A DNA stretch of 64,000 bases, taken from the NCBI GenBank assembly GCA_965262605.1, contig CBDHFN010000003.1:310001-374000 (forward strand), in the 5' to 3' direction. Origin of the DNA: CBDHFN01 sp965262605. Lineage in GTDB: Bacteria > Pseudomonadota > Alphaproteobacteria > JASGCL01. A program made the position numbers and the translations under genes. A model generated the notes under the pieces. The model saw only the letters and a program-made list of their open reading frames with translations, was not told where the DNA came from and did not search any database. Shown here piece by piece: positions 54,685 to 63,910 of this stretch. Each line of letters begins with the position of its first letter. Position 1 is the stretch's first letter.

Positions 54685-55368
54685 ATGCATAAAAAGCCAA
54701 GAAAAATTCATGAAAAACGCGTTGATTTAATTAAAGAATTAGCAGAACAAGCCTTAGGAATTGTTAACAATAAATACCCTGGCACTAAAATCACCACTAC
54801 TGGACTATATGACGAATTTGTTAGGCTTTCATGGAGTATGATAGAGGAAATTAGACAACATATTGGCGAACAAGAATTGTTAAATTGTTCAAAAACAACA
54901 GCAGTATATTTTTATTTAATTGGTGCGGATAGAATAAATCCTTTATTTTATATTGATAATAATGGAGCAACAGATGAAAATAAAAATACTGAGATTCTGG
55001 TTGAAATTAAAATATGTTTTATTTTTTTTATAGTTGGTGCTTTTATTTGTGAAAGCTTTGAAATTAATAATAAAGATGAGATTCAAATGGTTCTTAAAAA
55101 TTTTGAAAATCATTATAAACTTTGCAAAGAGCCATTAACAAAACATTTCAAAAGATTAATAAAAAATAATTGCGATAATTTTAACTATATTGATACTAAA
55201 TATAGAGCAAATCTCAATGATTTTATGAGCATTTATGTTATAATTGATTTAATTTGCCAAATATTTAGTGGCATTTATAATAAAACAAACAACCAAATTA
55301 ATAATTCAAATATTGCAAATGCTTCAGATAATGATGAAATTATATGCCCAGATTTTGAATTACAATAA
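54685..55368 (+). CDS. Hypothetical protein (227 aa)
   Basis: I do not recognise this gene. The basic N-terminus (HKKPRKIHEKRVDLIKELAE) is followed by a helical region and a hydrophobic stretch (ILVEIKICFIFFIVGAFIC, about residues 108-126) that could be one membrane helix or a buried core. The C-terminus is rich in Asn and ends in acidic residues (DNDEIICPDFELQ). It is richer in A+T and Asn/Lys than its neighbours, which suggests an acquired gene. The stop is five bases before rnhB, so it may drive or disturb rnhB expression. Confidence 0.6.
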   Translation: MHKKPRKIHEKRVDLIKELAEQALGIVNNKYPGTKITTTGLYDEFVRLSWSMIEEIRQHIGEQELLNCSKTTAVYFYLIGADRINPLFYIDNNGATDENKNTEILVEIKICFIFFIVGAFICESFEINNKDEIQMVLKNFENHYKLCKEPLTKHFKRLIKNNCDNFNYIDTKYRANLNDFMSIYVIIDLICQIFSGIYNKTNNQINNSNIANASDNDEIICPDFELQ

Positions 55369-55373
55369 AATAA

Positions 55374-55970
55374 ATGCTCCAAGCGAATATTATATTTCCA
55401 AACCCCATCATCGGCATTGATGAGGCGGGTAGAGGTCCATATGCGGGTCCAGTTGTTGCCGCTTGCGTGGGGGAAATTGAAAAATTACCCCAAGAATTTT
55501 TTGAAAAACTTAACGATTCCAAAAAATTATCAGCACCGCTTCGCGAATTTTTAGCCCAAAAAATTCGGCAATATTGCCCGTTTTCAGTGCAAATGGTGCA
55601 TCACAATGTGATAGATGAAATTAATATTTTGCAAGCAACCATGCAAGCAATGCAGATGGCGTTAGCGCAAATTAATACCCCCGCGCAAACGATATTAATT
55701 GATGGCAATAAAATTCCCCCCCAAATTTCGCAAAATCATGGTAATGTGCATGCTATTATTGGTGGTGATGGTAAATTTGCCCAAATTGCTGCTGCATCAA
55801 TCATTGCGAAAGTTCACCGCGATGAATATATGCAAGCAATGGCGCGGATATACCCGCAATATGGTTTTGAAAAACATAAGGGCTATGGCACAAAATTCCA
55901 TGAACAAGCCATATTATCGCATGGATTATCGCCGATTCATCGGCGCAGTTTTTGCAAAAAATTTCAGTGA
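55374..55970 (+). CDS. rnhB: Ribonuclease HII
   Basis: Removes RNA from RNA-DNA hybrids and single ribonucleotides from DNA. The 198-aa protein has the first active-site block IGIDEAGRGPYAGPVVAACV, then DSKKLS, IDGNKIP, and GGDGKFAQIAAASIIAKVHRD cut as IIGGDGKFA and AAASIIAKVHRD, and HKGYGTKFH near the end. The catalytic D-E-D-D set is present. It begins five bases after the unknown 227-aa gene. Confidence 0.95.
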   Translation: MLQANIIFPNPIIGIDEAGRGPYAGPVVAACVGEIEKLPQEFFEKLNDSKKLSAPLREFLAQKIRQYCPFSVQMVHHNVIDEINILQATMQAMQMALAQINTPAQTILIDGNKIPPQISQNHGNVHAIIGGDGKFAQIAAASIIAKVHRDEYMQAMARIYPQYGFEKHKGYGTKFHEQAILSHGLSPIHRRSFCKKFQ

Positions 55971-55989
55971 AAAAAATGATTAATCTGCC

Positions 55990-56018
55990 CTGAAAATTAT
56001 CTTGCAAATTTTTATAAT
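55990..56018 (+). promoter_or_regulatory. Possible promoter for bamE
   Basis: CTGAAA (55990-55995), 17-bp spacer, consensus TATAAT (56013-56018). The predicted start would leave only about a dozen leader bases before the bamE ATG at 56037, which lacks a clear Shine-Dalgarno sequence. Confidence 0.45.
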
Positions 56019-56036
56019 GTGTTTTATGGTTAAATC

Positions 56037-56483
56037 ATGAAAATTATCGCCTTATTTTTTGCGTTCTTTATGGTTGCTTGCTCGGCAAGGCAGGAGGTGC
56101 GCGGTAATATCCCCAAGGATTTTCAATTACAGGCAATTGCACCGGGGAAAACCACGCGCAGCGAAGTAATAAAATTAATGGGTTCACCCACAGCAGTCGC
56201 CAGTTTTAATCAAGATATTTGGTATTATATCGGGCAATATCGCACCAGATGGGCTTTTTTAGAATCGGATATTGAAGATTATTCCTTAGTCATCATAAAA
56301 TTTGGCGCGGATAATATAGTCCAAGAAATTGCGAAAAAAGATAAAACCGCGCTTAATGAAATCGCGTTTGATAGTAAAACCACCCCAACCGAAGGCACAG
56401 ACCCCAGCGTTTTAAAACAATTATTGGGAAATGTCGGCAAATTTAATAATCAAAATACCGGCGTGCCAAGCCTTAATAAATAA
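56037..56483 (+). CDS. bamE: Outer membrane protein assembly factor BamE (SmpA/OmlA lipoprotein)
   Basis: A small lipoprotein of the BAM outer-membrane assembly machine. The signal peptide ends in a lipobox-like MVAC, with lipidation at about Cys15. The SmpA/OmlA domain follows: IAPGKTTRSEVIKLMGSPTA, a DIWYYIG strand and a VIIKFGADNIVQEI strand. The 148-aa length is typical of the alphaproteobacterial form, with a poorly conserved tail. Thirty-one bases separate its stop from the decarboxylase ATG. Confidence 0.85.
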   Translation: MKIIALFFAFFMVACSARQEVRGNIPKDFQLQAIAPGKTTRSEVIKLMGSPTAVASFNQDIWYYIGQYRTRWAFLESDIEDYSLVIIKFGADNIVQEIAKKDKTALNEIAFDSKTTPTEGTDPSVLKQLLGNVGKFNNQNTGVPSLNK

Positions 56484-56514
56484 TACGCCATCAACCACGA
56501 ACAAAGGAAGCAAA

Positions 56515-57675
56515 ATGAACGATAAATTTGATAATTTTTTTAAAAATCATCCTGATTGCCCCACGCCATATAATGTTTTTGATGTTGATGGTGCGATAGG
56601 CTCTTACCATGATTTTGTCAAACATATGCCGAATTTTAATGTATTTTATGCCGTAAAATGCAACAGCCAACCCGAATTATTGAAAAAACTTGCCATTGCT
56701 GGCGCAAGTTTTGATTGCGCTTCCATTGAAGAAATTAATTTAGTTTTAAGTTGCGGCGCGAAAAGTGCCAATATTTCTTTTGGCAACACGGTGAAAAAAG
56801 CCCAAGCCATTAGTGAAGCCCATAAATTAGGCGTAAAATTATTTGCCTTTGATTCCGAAGCCGAAGCGCGCAAAATCGCTCAACATGCGCCAAATAGCGA
56901 GGTTTTTGTCCGTATTTTATATGAAGGATTGCAATCGGCATGGCCCCTTTCGCGCAAATTTGGCTGTTCGCAAAATCTTGCGATTGATTTAATGGTTTTG
57001 GCAAAATCTTTGGGTTTAAAACCGCGTGGAGTTTCATTTCATGTTGGTTCGCAAATGCACGATCCTAAAGCGTGGAATCACCCGATAAGCGTGGCAAGTA
57101 AAATTTTTGATGAATTGGAAAAAATGGGAATTATTTGTGATTTATTAAATTGTGGTGGTGGTTTTCCCGGCGATTATTTAGATGCGACTCCGAAAATCGC
57201 TGATTATGGCAAGGCAATTTCACAATCAATTCATGAATATTTTGGTAATAAAAAATTATTTAAAATTGTGGAACCCGGGCGGGGTATTGTCAGTAATCAC
57301 GCCAAAGTTGTCAGTGAAATTGTCTTAATTTCCAAAAAATACAAAAGCGATTCCATGCGCTGGATATATATTGACGCGGGCATTTATAACGGCTTATTTG
57401 ATGCGCTGGGCGAGGGCATAAAATATAAAATTACTAAGCTTAATAATAATGAAATCGTTGAAAATTCGGAAAAAGCTTCGGATAATGAATTAGCGATTCT
57501 TGCTGGTCCAACTTGTGATTCGGTGGATACGCTCTATGAAAAAAATCCCTATGAATTACCTTTATCGTTAAAAATTGGCGACAGGCTAGTTTTTCATAAT
57601 GTGGGTGCTTATTCGCGCAATGTTTCCAGTTGTTCATTTAATGGCTTTGAACCACTTAAAGTTTATGTAATATGA
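56515..57675 (+). CDS. Ornithine/lysine-type PLP-dependent decarboxylase (fold type III)
   Basis: Likely makes putrescine from ornithine (or cadaverine from lysine). The ATG at 56515 is chosen for its AAGGAAG site; an in-frame upstream ATG at 56431 lies in bamE. The 386-aa protein has the PLP lysine in VFYAVKCNSQPE (around residue 47), HVGSQ, the phosphate loop CGGGFPG, VEPGRGIV, and the second-subunit CDSVDTLYE cysteine-aspartate motif near residue 327. It is of the short, eukaryotic-like ODC group common in alphaproteobacteria. It overlaps xth by ATGA. Confidence 0.9.
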   Translation: MNDKFDNFFKNHPDCPTPYNVFDVDGAIGSYHDFVKHMPNFNVFYAVKCNSQPELLKKLAIAGASFDCASIEEINLVLSCGAKSANISFGNTVKKAQAISEAHKLGVKLFAFDSEAEARKIAQHAPNSEVFVRILYEGLQSAWPLSRKFGCSQNLAIDLMVLAKSLGLKPRGVSFHVGSQMHDPKAWNHPISVASKIFDELEKMGIICDLLNCGGGFPGDYLDATPKIADYGKAISQSIHEYFGNKKLFKIVEPGRGIVSNHAKVVSEIVLISKKYKSDSMRWIYIDAGIYNGLFDALGEGIKYKITKLNNNEIVENSEKASDNELAILAGPTCDSVDTLYEKNPYELPLSLKIGDRLVFHNVGAYSRNVSSCSFNGFEPLKVYVI

Positions 57676-58469
57676 GTTTAATTGCCAGTTTTAATGTGAA
57701 TAGCGTTAAAGCGCGTCTGCCGATTTTACTTGATTATTTGCGCCATAACGCGCCCGATGTTTTAGCGTTGCAAGAATTAAAATGCCCAAGCGAGGAATTT
57801 CCCTTGCTGGAAATTCAAGAATTGGGCTATCATTCTTTGCTAAAAGGGCAGAAATCTTATAATGGCGTGGCGATTTTAACCAAAACCCCCGCCGATTTAA
57901 TCAGCGATAATTTATCAGGCAATATCGCCGAAGAATCGCGTTTTATTTGGGCAAAATGGCAAGGCATTAATATTGTTAATATTTACGCGCCTAATGGTAA
58001 TTCCAGCAATGAATCAGAAATTACCCTTGAAAATACCGAAAAATTTCAAAAAAAAATGCGCTTTATGCAAGATTTATGGCATTTAGCCCAAAATACATGG
58101 CAAAAATTGGCAGAACCTTTATTGATTTTGGGTGATTATAATATTTGCCCAACCGATAATGATTGTTATGATGCCAAGTTGCTGGCGGGCGATGCGATTT
58201 TGCATGAAATGGCGCGAAAATCATTTTATGCCTTAATAAATTGTGGATTTATTGATGTGTTTGATGCGCTTAACCCCCAAGCTCCCGATAGATTTTCTTA
58301 TTGGGATTATCAGGGCGGAAAATTTCAAAAAAACCAAGGCGTTCGCATTGATCATATTTTGGCAAATGGTTTGGCATTTGATAAAATCACTCAATGTTTT
58401 ATTGATAAAAAACCGCGTATTATGGAACGACCATCGGACCATACGCCAATATGCGCTTTACTAATTTAG
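57672..58469 (+). CDS. xth: Exodeoxyribonuclease III
   Basis: An AP endonuclease and 3'-5' exonuclease of base excision repair. The 265-aa protein has ASFNVNSVKARL, the metal-binding LQELKCPSEEFP, IYAPNGNSSNESE, GDYNICPTDNDCYD and the terminal SDHTPICALL. Translationally coupled by ATGA to the decarboxylase. It is convergent with the ABC-F gene, 8 bases away. Confidence 0.94.
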   Translation: MSLIASFNVNSVKARLPILLDYLRHNAPDVLALQELKCPSEEFPLLEIQELGYHSLLKGQKSYNGVAILTKTPADLISDNLSGNIAEESRFIWAKWQGINIVNIYAPNGNSSNESEITLENTEKFQKKMRFMQDLWHLAQNTWQKLAEPLLILGDYNICPTDNDCYDAKLLAGDAILHEMARKSFYALINCGFIDVFDALNPQAPDRFSYWDYQGGKFQKNQGVRIDHILANGLAFDKITQCFIDKKPRIMERPSDHTPICALLI

Positions 58470-58477
58470 ACTAAAAA

Positions 58478-60334
58478 CTAGCAAATTTCGGCTAATTCAA
58501 GCCATCGTTCCTCATATTGCGTCAATTTATTTTTCCATTTTGCTAAATCTTCGGAAGCTTTAAAAAATCCGTCTTTATCTTTTGTATAAAAATCAGGGTC
58601 TTGTAATTTATCTAATAAAGCTTGAATTTTTTCTTGGGCATCGCTGATGCGGGCGGGCAATTTTTCAAATTCAACTTTAAGCCCGAACGAGATTTTTTTC
58701 TTGTCATTGCCGCTTGTCTGGCTGATATTTTCTGGGGAAATTGGCTGTTCTTGGCTTTTTTGGGCTTTTTTTGCTTTTTTCTCGGTATTATCGTCTAGTT
58801 TAAAAAGTTTTTTCGCGTTGCGGTAATTTTCATAATCGGAAAATCCGCCCATAATCGTTTCAACTTGCCCATTGCCTTCAAAAACTAATAATTTATCCAC
58901 GGTTTGATTAAGAAAATCCCTATCATGCGATACAACGATAAGCGTGCCTTGATAATTATTCAAAACTTCTTCAATCATTGTTAAAGTATCCATATCAAGA
59001 TCATTGGTGGGTTCGTCTAAAATCATGAAACTGCCGGGGTTTGCCAGAATTTTTGCTAAATGAATGCGGTTTTTTTGCCCGCCAGATAAAGTATCCACCG
59101 TGCGCCAAGCATCATCGGCTTGAAATAAGAAATCTTTGATATAACCGCAGACATGGCGCATTTTACCGCGCACCAATAAATGATCCGTGCCCAAGGGGCA
59201 AAGATTTTGCTGAATGGTTTTGCCGATTTTTAAGCCTTCACGAAATTGGTCAAAATAGCTAAATGCGACATCCGTGCCGATTTTTACCTTGCCTTTATCG
59301 GGGGTTATTTCCCCAACAATTAATTTTAAAAAATTAGTTTTGCCCGAACCATTTGCGCCTAAAATGCCAATTTTTTCCCCGCGCTTGATGCGCAAAGAAA
59401 AATCTTTTAGAATAATAATTTCTTTTTCGTCCTTTGTATATGCTTTACTGACGCCATAAAATTCGGCAATAATATCGGAACTTTGTTCAAATTCAATGAT
59501 GGGGTGATTGATTTTTTTTGTGGCGCGTTTAAATGATTTAATATCATTTTCTAATTGCTCATTGGCTTCATGGGCTTGATTAAGCCTGCGCACATTGCGT
59601 TTTACCCGCGCTTTTACCCCGCGCATCGCCCAATTCATTTCAATTTCCACGCGTGAAGCGCGGTTTTCCAACGAACGCATTTCTTGGTTTAATAATTCTT
59701 CGGACCAAGTGGCAAAATCACGAAAACCTGTCGGGCTTATTTTTAATTTTTGCCTGTCAAGCCAAAAAACTTTATTGGTGACGCGCGCCAAAAATTCCCT
59801 ATCATGCGAAATAACCAGCAAGGTTAATGGCGAACTGGCTAAATAATTTTCCAGCCATTCAATAATTTCTAAATCACAATGGTTCGTCGGTTCGTCCAAT
59901 AATAAAATATCGGGCGATTCTACCAAAGCGCGCGCTAACTCCACGCGGCGCAATTGCCCCCCGCTTAAATTTGCCATATTCCACTGAATTTCAAGCCCTA
60001 AGGGTAATAAAATTTGTTCAATGCGGGCATTTTTATCCCAATCTTCAAGATGCGCCGACATGCCCGAAAAAATGTAATTTTCAATGGTTTCATTCACTCT
60101 TGGCACATCTTGGCGCATCATGCCAATGGTTATGCCGGTGTATTTCCAATATTTACCCTCGTCCAATTCCTTAATGCCGCAAATCATATTCATTAAGGTT
60201 GTTTTGCCCGCGCCATTTTTGCCAACCAAAGCTATACGGCTATGGCGATGAATCGGGAAAGTAAGATTTTCAAAAAAAATCTTATTGCCAACCATAACGG
60301 TGGCTTCTTCAATAGAGAGGATTAAGTCGGACAA
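58478..60334 (-). CDS. uup: ABC-F family ATPase (Uup-type)
   Basis: A soluble 618-aa twin ABC ATPase of the ABC-F group, acting on ribosomes or DNA branch structures and not in transport. Walker A motifs GKNGAGKTTLMN and GANGSGKTNFLK, signatures LSGGQLRRVELARAL and LSGGQKNRIHLAKIL, and Walker B motifs LLLDEPTNHCDLE and MILDEPTNDLDM are all intact. The interdomain linker is at about residues 240-290, and a charged C-terminal coiled coil (about 545-618) fits Uup better than EttA. Confidence 0.88.
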   Translation of the reverse strand: MSDLILSIEEATVMVGNKIFFENLTFPIHRHSRIALVGKNGAGKTTLMNMICGIKELDEGKYWKYTGITIGMMRQDVPRVNETIENYIFSGMSAHLEDWDKNARIEQILLPLGLEIQWNMANLSGGQLRRVELARALVESPDILLLDEPTNHCDLEIIEWLENYLASSPLTLLVISHDREFLARVTNKVFWLDRQKLKISPTGFRDFATWSEELLNQEMRSLENRASRVEIEMNWAMRGVKARVKRNVRRLNQAHEANEQLENDIKSFKRATKKINHPIIEFEQSSDIIAEFYGVSKAYTKDEKEIIILKDFSLRIKRGEKIGILGANGSGKTNFLKLIVGEITPDKGKVKIGTDVAFSYFDQFREGLKIGKTIQQNLCPLGTDHLLVRGKMRHVCGYIKDFLFQADDAWRTVDTLSGGQKNRIHLAKILANPGSFMILDEPTNDLDMDTLTMIEEVLNNYQGTLIVVSHDRDFLNQTVDKLLVFEGNGQVETIMGGFSDYENYRNAKKLFKLDDNTEKKAKKAQKSQEQPISPENISQTSGNDKKKISFGLKVEFEKLPARISDAQEKIQALLDKLQDPDFYTKDKDGFFKASEDLAKWKNKLTQYEERWLELAEIC

Positions 60335-60375
60335 TTTTTAACTTTATTTTCTTTATTTATCAATAAAAACACCAA

Positions 60376-60398
60376 AAGCCCCATATTTAATGGGGCTT
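60376..60398 (-). terminator. Rho-independent terminator after ndk
   Basis: A perfect 9-bp stem (60376-60384 with 60390-60398) and 5-nt loop. Read on the minus strand it is followed by TTGGTGTTTTTATTG, placing a T-rich stretch after the ndk stop and before uup. Confidence 0.6.
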
Positions 60399-60420
60399 AA
60401 TGATATTTTTATCCATAAAA

Positions 60421-60843
60421 TTAACCGACAATTTCACTGCCCGCAAAGAAAAACGCAATTTCTTCCGCGGCAGTTTCTGGCGCATCCGAGCCATGCACCG
60501 AATTTGCGTCAATGGATAAGGCAAATTCTTTGCGGATAGTGCCCGCTTCGGCGTTTGCTGGGTTAGTTGCCCCCATAATTTTGCGGTTTAATGCAATGGC
60601 ATCTTCGCCTTCAAGCACTTGCACGACAACGGGTCCCGAAATCATGAATTCGCATAAGTCTTTGTAAAATGGGCGCGCAGCATGCACGGCATAAAAATTT
60701 TGGGCTTGCGCTAACGACATTTGAATTCGCTTTTGCGCGACAATGCGCAAACCAGCTTCTTCAAATTTGGCATTAATTTTGCCGGTTAAATTGCGTTTTG
60801 TTGCATCAGGTTTAATGATGGAAAAAGTGCGTTGAATTGTCAT
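60421..60843 (-). CDS. ndk: Nucleoside diphosphate kinase
   Basis: Balances nucleoside triphosphate pools through a phosphohistidine. The 140-aa length is standard. QRTFSIIKPDATKRNLTGKI opens the protein, and the active-site histidine is in NSVHGSDAPE (around residue 117). AAGGA precedes the ATG at a good distance. It stands 68 bases downstream of the ABM-domain gene. Confidence 0.96.
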   Translation of the reverse strand: MTIQRTFSIIKPDATKRNLTGKINAKFEEAGLRIVAQKRIQMSLAQAQNFYAVHAARPFYKDLCEFMISGPVVVQVLEGEDAIALNRKIMGATNPANAEAGTIRKEFALSIDANSVHGSDAPETAAEEIAFFFAGSEIVG

Positions 60844-60911
60844 TATATATCCTTAATTGATTATTCTTACCCTTGCTTAATAGCAATAACTTTGAAAATG
60901 TCAAGTTTTTT

Positions 60912-61247
60912 CTAATCTTGCGCCAAGAAATCATATGATTTTTCAATCTTCGCCACTTCCAAATGAAAAAACTGATAAAATTCGCGTTTGCCAATTTGTT
61001 GGGCAATTAAATGATCGCTTTGGTTTTTCCAATTTTTTATTGACTCTAAATCCCGCCAATATGATATGGTAATGCCCTGATATTCAGCATCACGCGCCGA
61101 AGAATCAATGCCTAAAAATCCGTCCATGGTCACGGCTAATTGGTGCATTTCTTGCGCCATTTCATAATATTTTGGTGCTGATGATTCTTTAAGCTGGCTA
61201 ACAAATATCACGACATAACTGCCGATTGGAAAGGCTTTTTTATTCAT
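60912..61247 (-). CDS. ABM-domain protein (antibiotic biosynthesis monooxygenase-like)
   Basis: A 111-aa single-domain protein of the ABM/YqjZ-like dimeric alpha-beta barrel group. The region GFLGIDSSARDAEYQGITIS, then YWRDLESIKNWKNQSDH and REFYQFFHLEVAKIE, is the usual pattern of these small proteins, some of which degrade haem or oxidise quinones. Substrate is unknown. The ATG overlaps the topA stop as ATGA, so the two genes are coupled. Confidence 0.75.
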   Translation of the reverse strand: MNKKAFPIGSYVVIFVSQLKESSAPKYYEMAQEMHQLAVTMDGFLGIDSSARDAEYQGITISYWRDLESIKNWKNQSDHLIAQQIGKREFYQFFHLEVAKIEKSYDFLAQD

Positions 61248-63850
61248 TTCTTGGTGCTTGCCTTGGGTTTTGGGCGGGCTTTAACAATGTTTTTTGTTGT
61301 CGTGTCAATCGCGGATTTTTTTGCGGGTGCTTTTTTGGCAATGCTTGGCGTCTTGCTTGCGCTAGCGGGAGCTTTTTTCGCAATTAACGCGATGGCTTCC
61401 GCCAAAGTGGCGGTGCTTGTGCCTTTGGGTAAGGAGGCAAAAATTTTGCCATGTTGCACATAGGGACCAAATCGCCCAGATTTCAAATAAATCTTGCCCC
61501 CCGAAGGATGTTCGCCAATTTCCGTGGCGGGCACGGATTCTTTAACGGGCGCGGTGCTGATAATTTCCATGGCACGATTTAAGCCAATTTCCAAGGGATT
61601 ATCAGTTTTTAAATTAAAATATTGCGATGCTTGCTTTAAAAATGGACCAAATTTCCCAAAATCAGCAAAAATTTCTTCGTTATTATTGGGATTAATTCCG
61701 ACTAATCTTGGCAAGGATAACAGGGTTAAAGCAACTTGCAATGACACTGAATTAAGCGGGATAATTTTGGGTATACCGACATTTTTCGGTTTTGCTTTTG
61801 CACCATCTTGGGCTTTATTGGCTTCGCGCTGGACATAAACGCCATATGGTCCCTTTTTCAAGGATATTTCCAAGCCGTTTTCATCATTGCCTAAAATTTT
61901 AGGATATTCCGATTCCCCGCCATGTTCGCTATCGGTATTATTTTCATTACCCACGCCGATATTGGCTTTATAAGCGCATTTTGGGTAATTTGAACAAGAA
62001 ATATAAGGACCAAATTTGCCAATATTTAAGGATAATTTGCCACCATTGCAACTGGGACAGATGCGGTTTTTAATAAAAATATCGCCAATTGCGCCGTCAA
62101 TTTTGGCGCGAATATCGGCAAATTGCAATTGCGATGATTCCTTGATAATGCCGTTAAATTCCGCCCAAAAAACTGATAATAATTTTTTCCATGCCATTTC
62201 ACCATTGGAAACATCGTCTAATTTATCCTCCATATCCGCGGTAAATTTTGTATTAAAAAATTTATCAAAATATTCGGTTAAAAATTGCGACAGGATTAAC
62301 CCCTTAGTTTGCGGAATAAATCGCCGATTTTCTAAATTCACATATTCGCGTTCTTGCAGGACTTTAATAATCGTGGCGTAAGTTGAAGGTCTGCCGATGC
62401 CGACTTCTTCAAGTTTCTTTACCAAGCTTGCCTCGTTATATCGGGCGGGTGGTTCGGTAAAATGTTGTTTTGCTTCGCAATGGTCAATTTGCGCCCGTTC
62501 GCCTTCGTTAATTATTGGCAAAACTCCTTCGTCTTCGCTTGAATCATCGCTATCTTTTTCTTCGCGATAAAGCACCAAAAACCCATCAAATTTAATAATA
62601 TTGCCGCTGGCACTAAGGGTAAGTTTTTGCTGGTTATCGCTTAAATAAACGATGGTGGTATCAATATCAGCGGGGCTCATCTGGCTGGCGACAAGGCGAT
62701 TCCAAATCAAGCGATATAAACGAAAACTATCATTATCAAGCGCGCCGATTAAGCCATCTGGACGGCGCGAAATATCGGTGGGGCGAATCGCTTCGTGGGC
62801 TTCTTGGGCATTTTTGCTTTTAGTTTTATAAATTCTGGGCGAATCGGGCAAATATTTATCGCCAAAATGGCTGGAAATTAATTGCCTTGCATTTTTTATT
62901 GCGTCCATGCCAACCGAAATACTATCGGTTCGCATATAGGTTATTAAACCAATATTTTCGCCATTAATTTCAATGCCTTCGTATAATTTTTGCGCAATTT
63001 GCATGGTTTTTTGCGTGGAAAATCCTAATTTTCTGGACGCTTCTTGCTGCAAGGTAGAAGTGGTGAATGGCGCAAATGGATTGCGTTTAGAGTGTTTTTT
63101 CTCTATATTCGTAATGGCAAATTCTGCATCATTAATCTGGTTTTGTAAATTTATAGCTTGTTTTTGGGTTTTAATTGCCTTAACATCCAATTTTTCGCCA
63201 TTAATATGGCTTAATTTAGCAAGAAAACTGCCATTTTTAACCCGCACGCTTGCCGGTAATGACCAATATTCTTCCTTAATAAATTTATTAATTTCCATTT
63301 CGCGTTCGCAAATTATCCGCAAAGCCGCCGATTGCACCCGCCCCGCCGATTTTGTGCTGGGTAATTTACGCCATAAGACTGGCGATAAAGTATAGCCAAC
63401 TAAATAATCTAGGGCTCTTCTTGCTAAATAAGCGTCAACCAAATCATTATCAATTTGTCGGGGGTTTTGAATCGCGTTTTGCACGGCATTTTTGGTAATT
63501 TCATGAAACATGATGCGATGCACGGCAGGAATTTTCTTGTAAATCCCCGCTTCTTTAAGAATTTCCACGATATGCCATGAAATTGCTTCGCCTTCGCGAT
63601 CGGGGTCGGTTGCCAGATATAAATTATCAATATTTTTGCAATTTTGTAAAATCAGCTGGATATTTTTTTTGGCGCGCAAACCAACTTCCCAAACCACGGC
63701 AAAATCATCATCGGGTAAAACCGAACCTTCTTTGGGGGATAAATCGCGAATATGCCCCATTGATGCAATTACATTGAAATTTGCCCCTAAATATTTATTA
63801 ATAGTTTTTGCCTTTGCGGGCGATTCTACGATGACTAAATTTTTGGTCAT
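61244..63850 (-). CDS. topA: DNA topoisomerase I
   Basis: A type IA topoisomerase that relaxes negative supercoils. The 868-aa protein has the Toprim start LVIVESPAKAKTINKYLG, DPDREGEAISWH, the catalytic tyrosine in LITYMRTDSI (around residue 308), and a C-terminal four-cysteine zinc ribbon (CPSCNGG, then CSNYPKC, around residue 605-630) followed by further degenerate ribbon-like repeats with GRFGPYVQHG. The tail is Lys/Ala-rich. AAGGA precedes the ATG at five bases. Confidence 0.96.
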   Translation of the reverse strand: MTKNLVIVESPAKAKTINKYLGANFNVIASMGHIRDLSPKEGSVLPDDDFAVVWEVGLRAKKNIQLILQNCKNIDNLYLATDPDREGEAISWHIVEILKEAGIYKKIPAVHRIMFHEITKNAVQNAIQNPRQIDNDLVDAYLARRALDYLVGYTLSPVLWRKLPSTKSAGRVQSAALRIICEREMEINKFIKEEYWSLPASVRVKNGSFLAKLSHINGEKLDVKAIKTQKQAINLQNQINDAEFAITNIEKKHSKRNPFAPFTTSTLQQEASRKLGFSTQKTMQIAQKLYEGIEINGENIGLITYMRTDSISVGMDAIKNARQLISSHFGDKYLPDSPRIYKTKSKNAQEAHEAIRPTDISRRPDGLIGALDNDSFRLYRLIWNRLVASQMSPADIDTTIVYLSDNQQKLTLSASGNIIKFDGFLVLYREEKDSDDSSEDEGVLPIINEGERAQIDHCEAKQHFTEPPARYNEASLVKKLEEVGIGRPSTYATIIKVLQEREYVNLENRRFIPQTKGLILSQFLTEYFDKFFNTKFTADMEDKLDDVSNGEMAWKKLLSVFWAEFNGIIKESSQLQFADIRAKIDGAIGDIFIKNRICPSCNGGKLSLNIGKFGPYISCSNYPKCAYKANIGVGNENNTDSEHGGESEYPKILGNDENGLEISLKKGPYGVYVQREANKAQDGAKAKPKNVGIPKIIPLNSVSLQVALTLLSLPRLVGINPNNNEEIFADFGKFGPFLKQASQYFNLKTDNPLEIGLNRAMEIISTAPVKESVPATEIGEHPSGGKIYLKSGRFGPYVQHGKIFASLPKGTSTATLAEAIALIAKKAPASASKTPSIAKKAPAKKSAIDTTTKNIVKARPKPKASTKK

Positions 63851-63882
63851 GTAATTCCTTGATTAATTTTGCCTTTGCTCTT

Positions 63883-63910
63883 TATATAAGACAAACGCAA
63901 ATATAGTCAA
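63883..63910 (-). promoter_or_regulatory. Sigma70-type promoter for topA
   Basis: On the minus strand TTGACT (63910-63905), 16-bp spacer, TATATA (63888-63883), about 33 bases before the topA ATG. Bases 63911-64000 show nothing I can assign. Confidence 0.55.
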
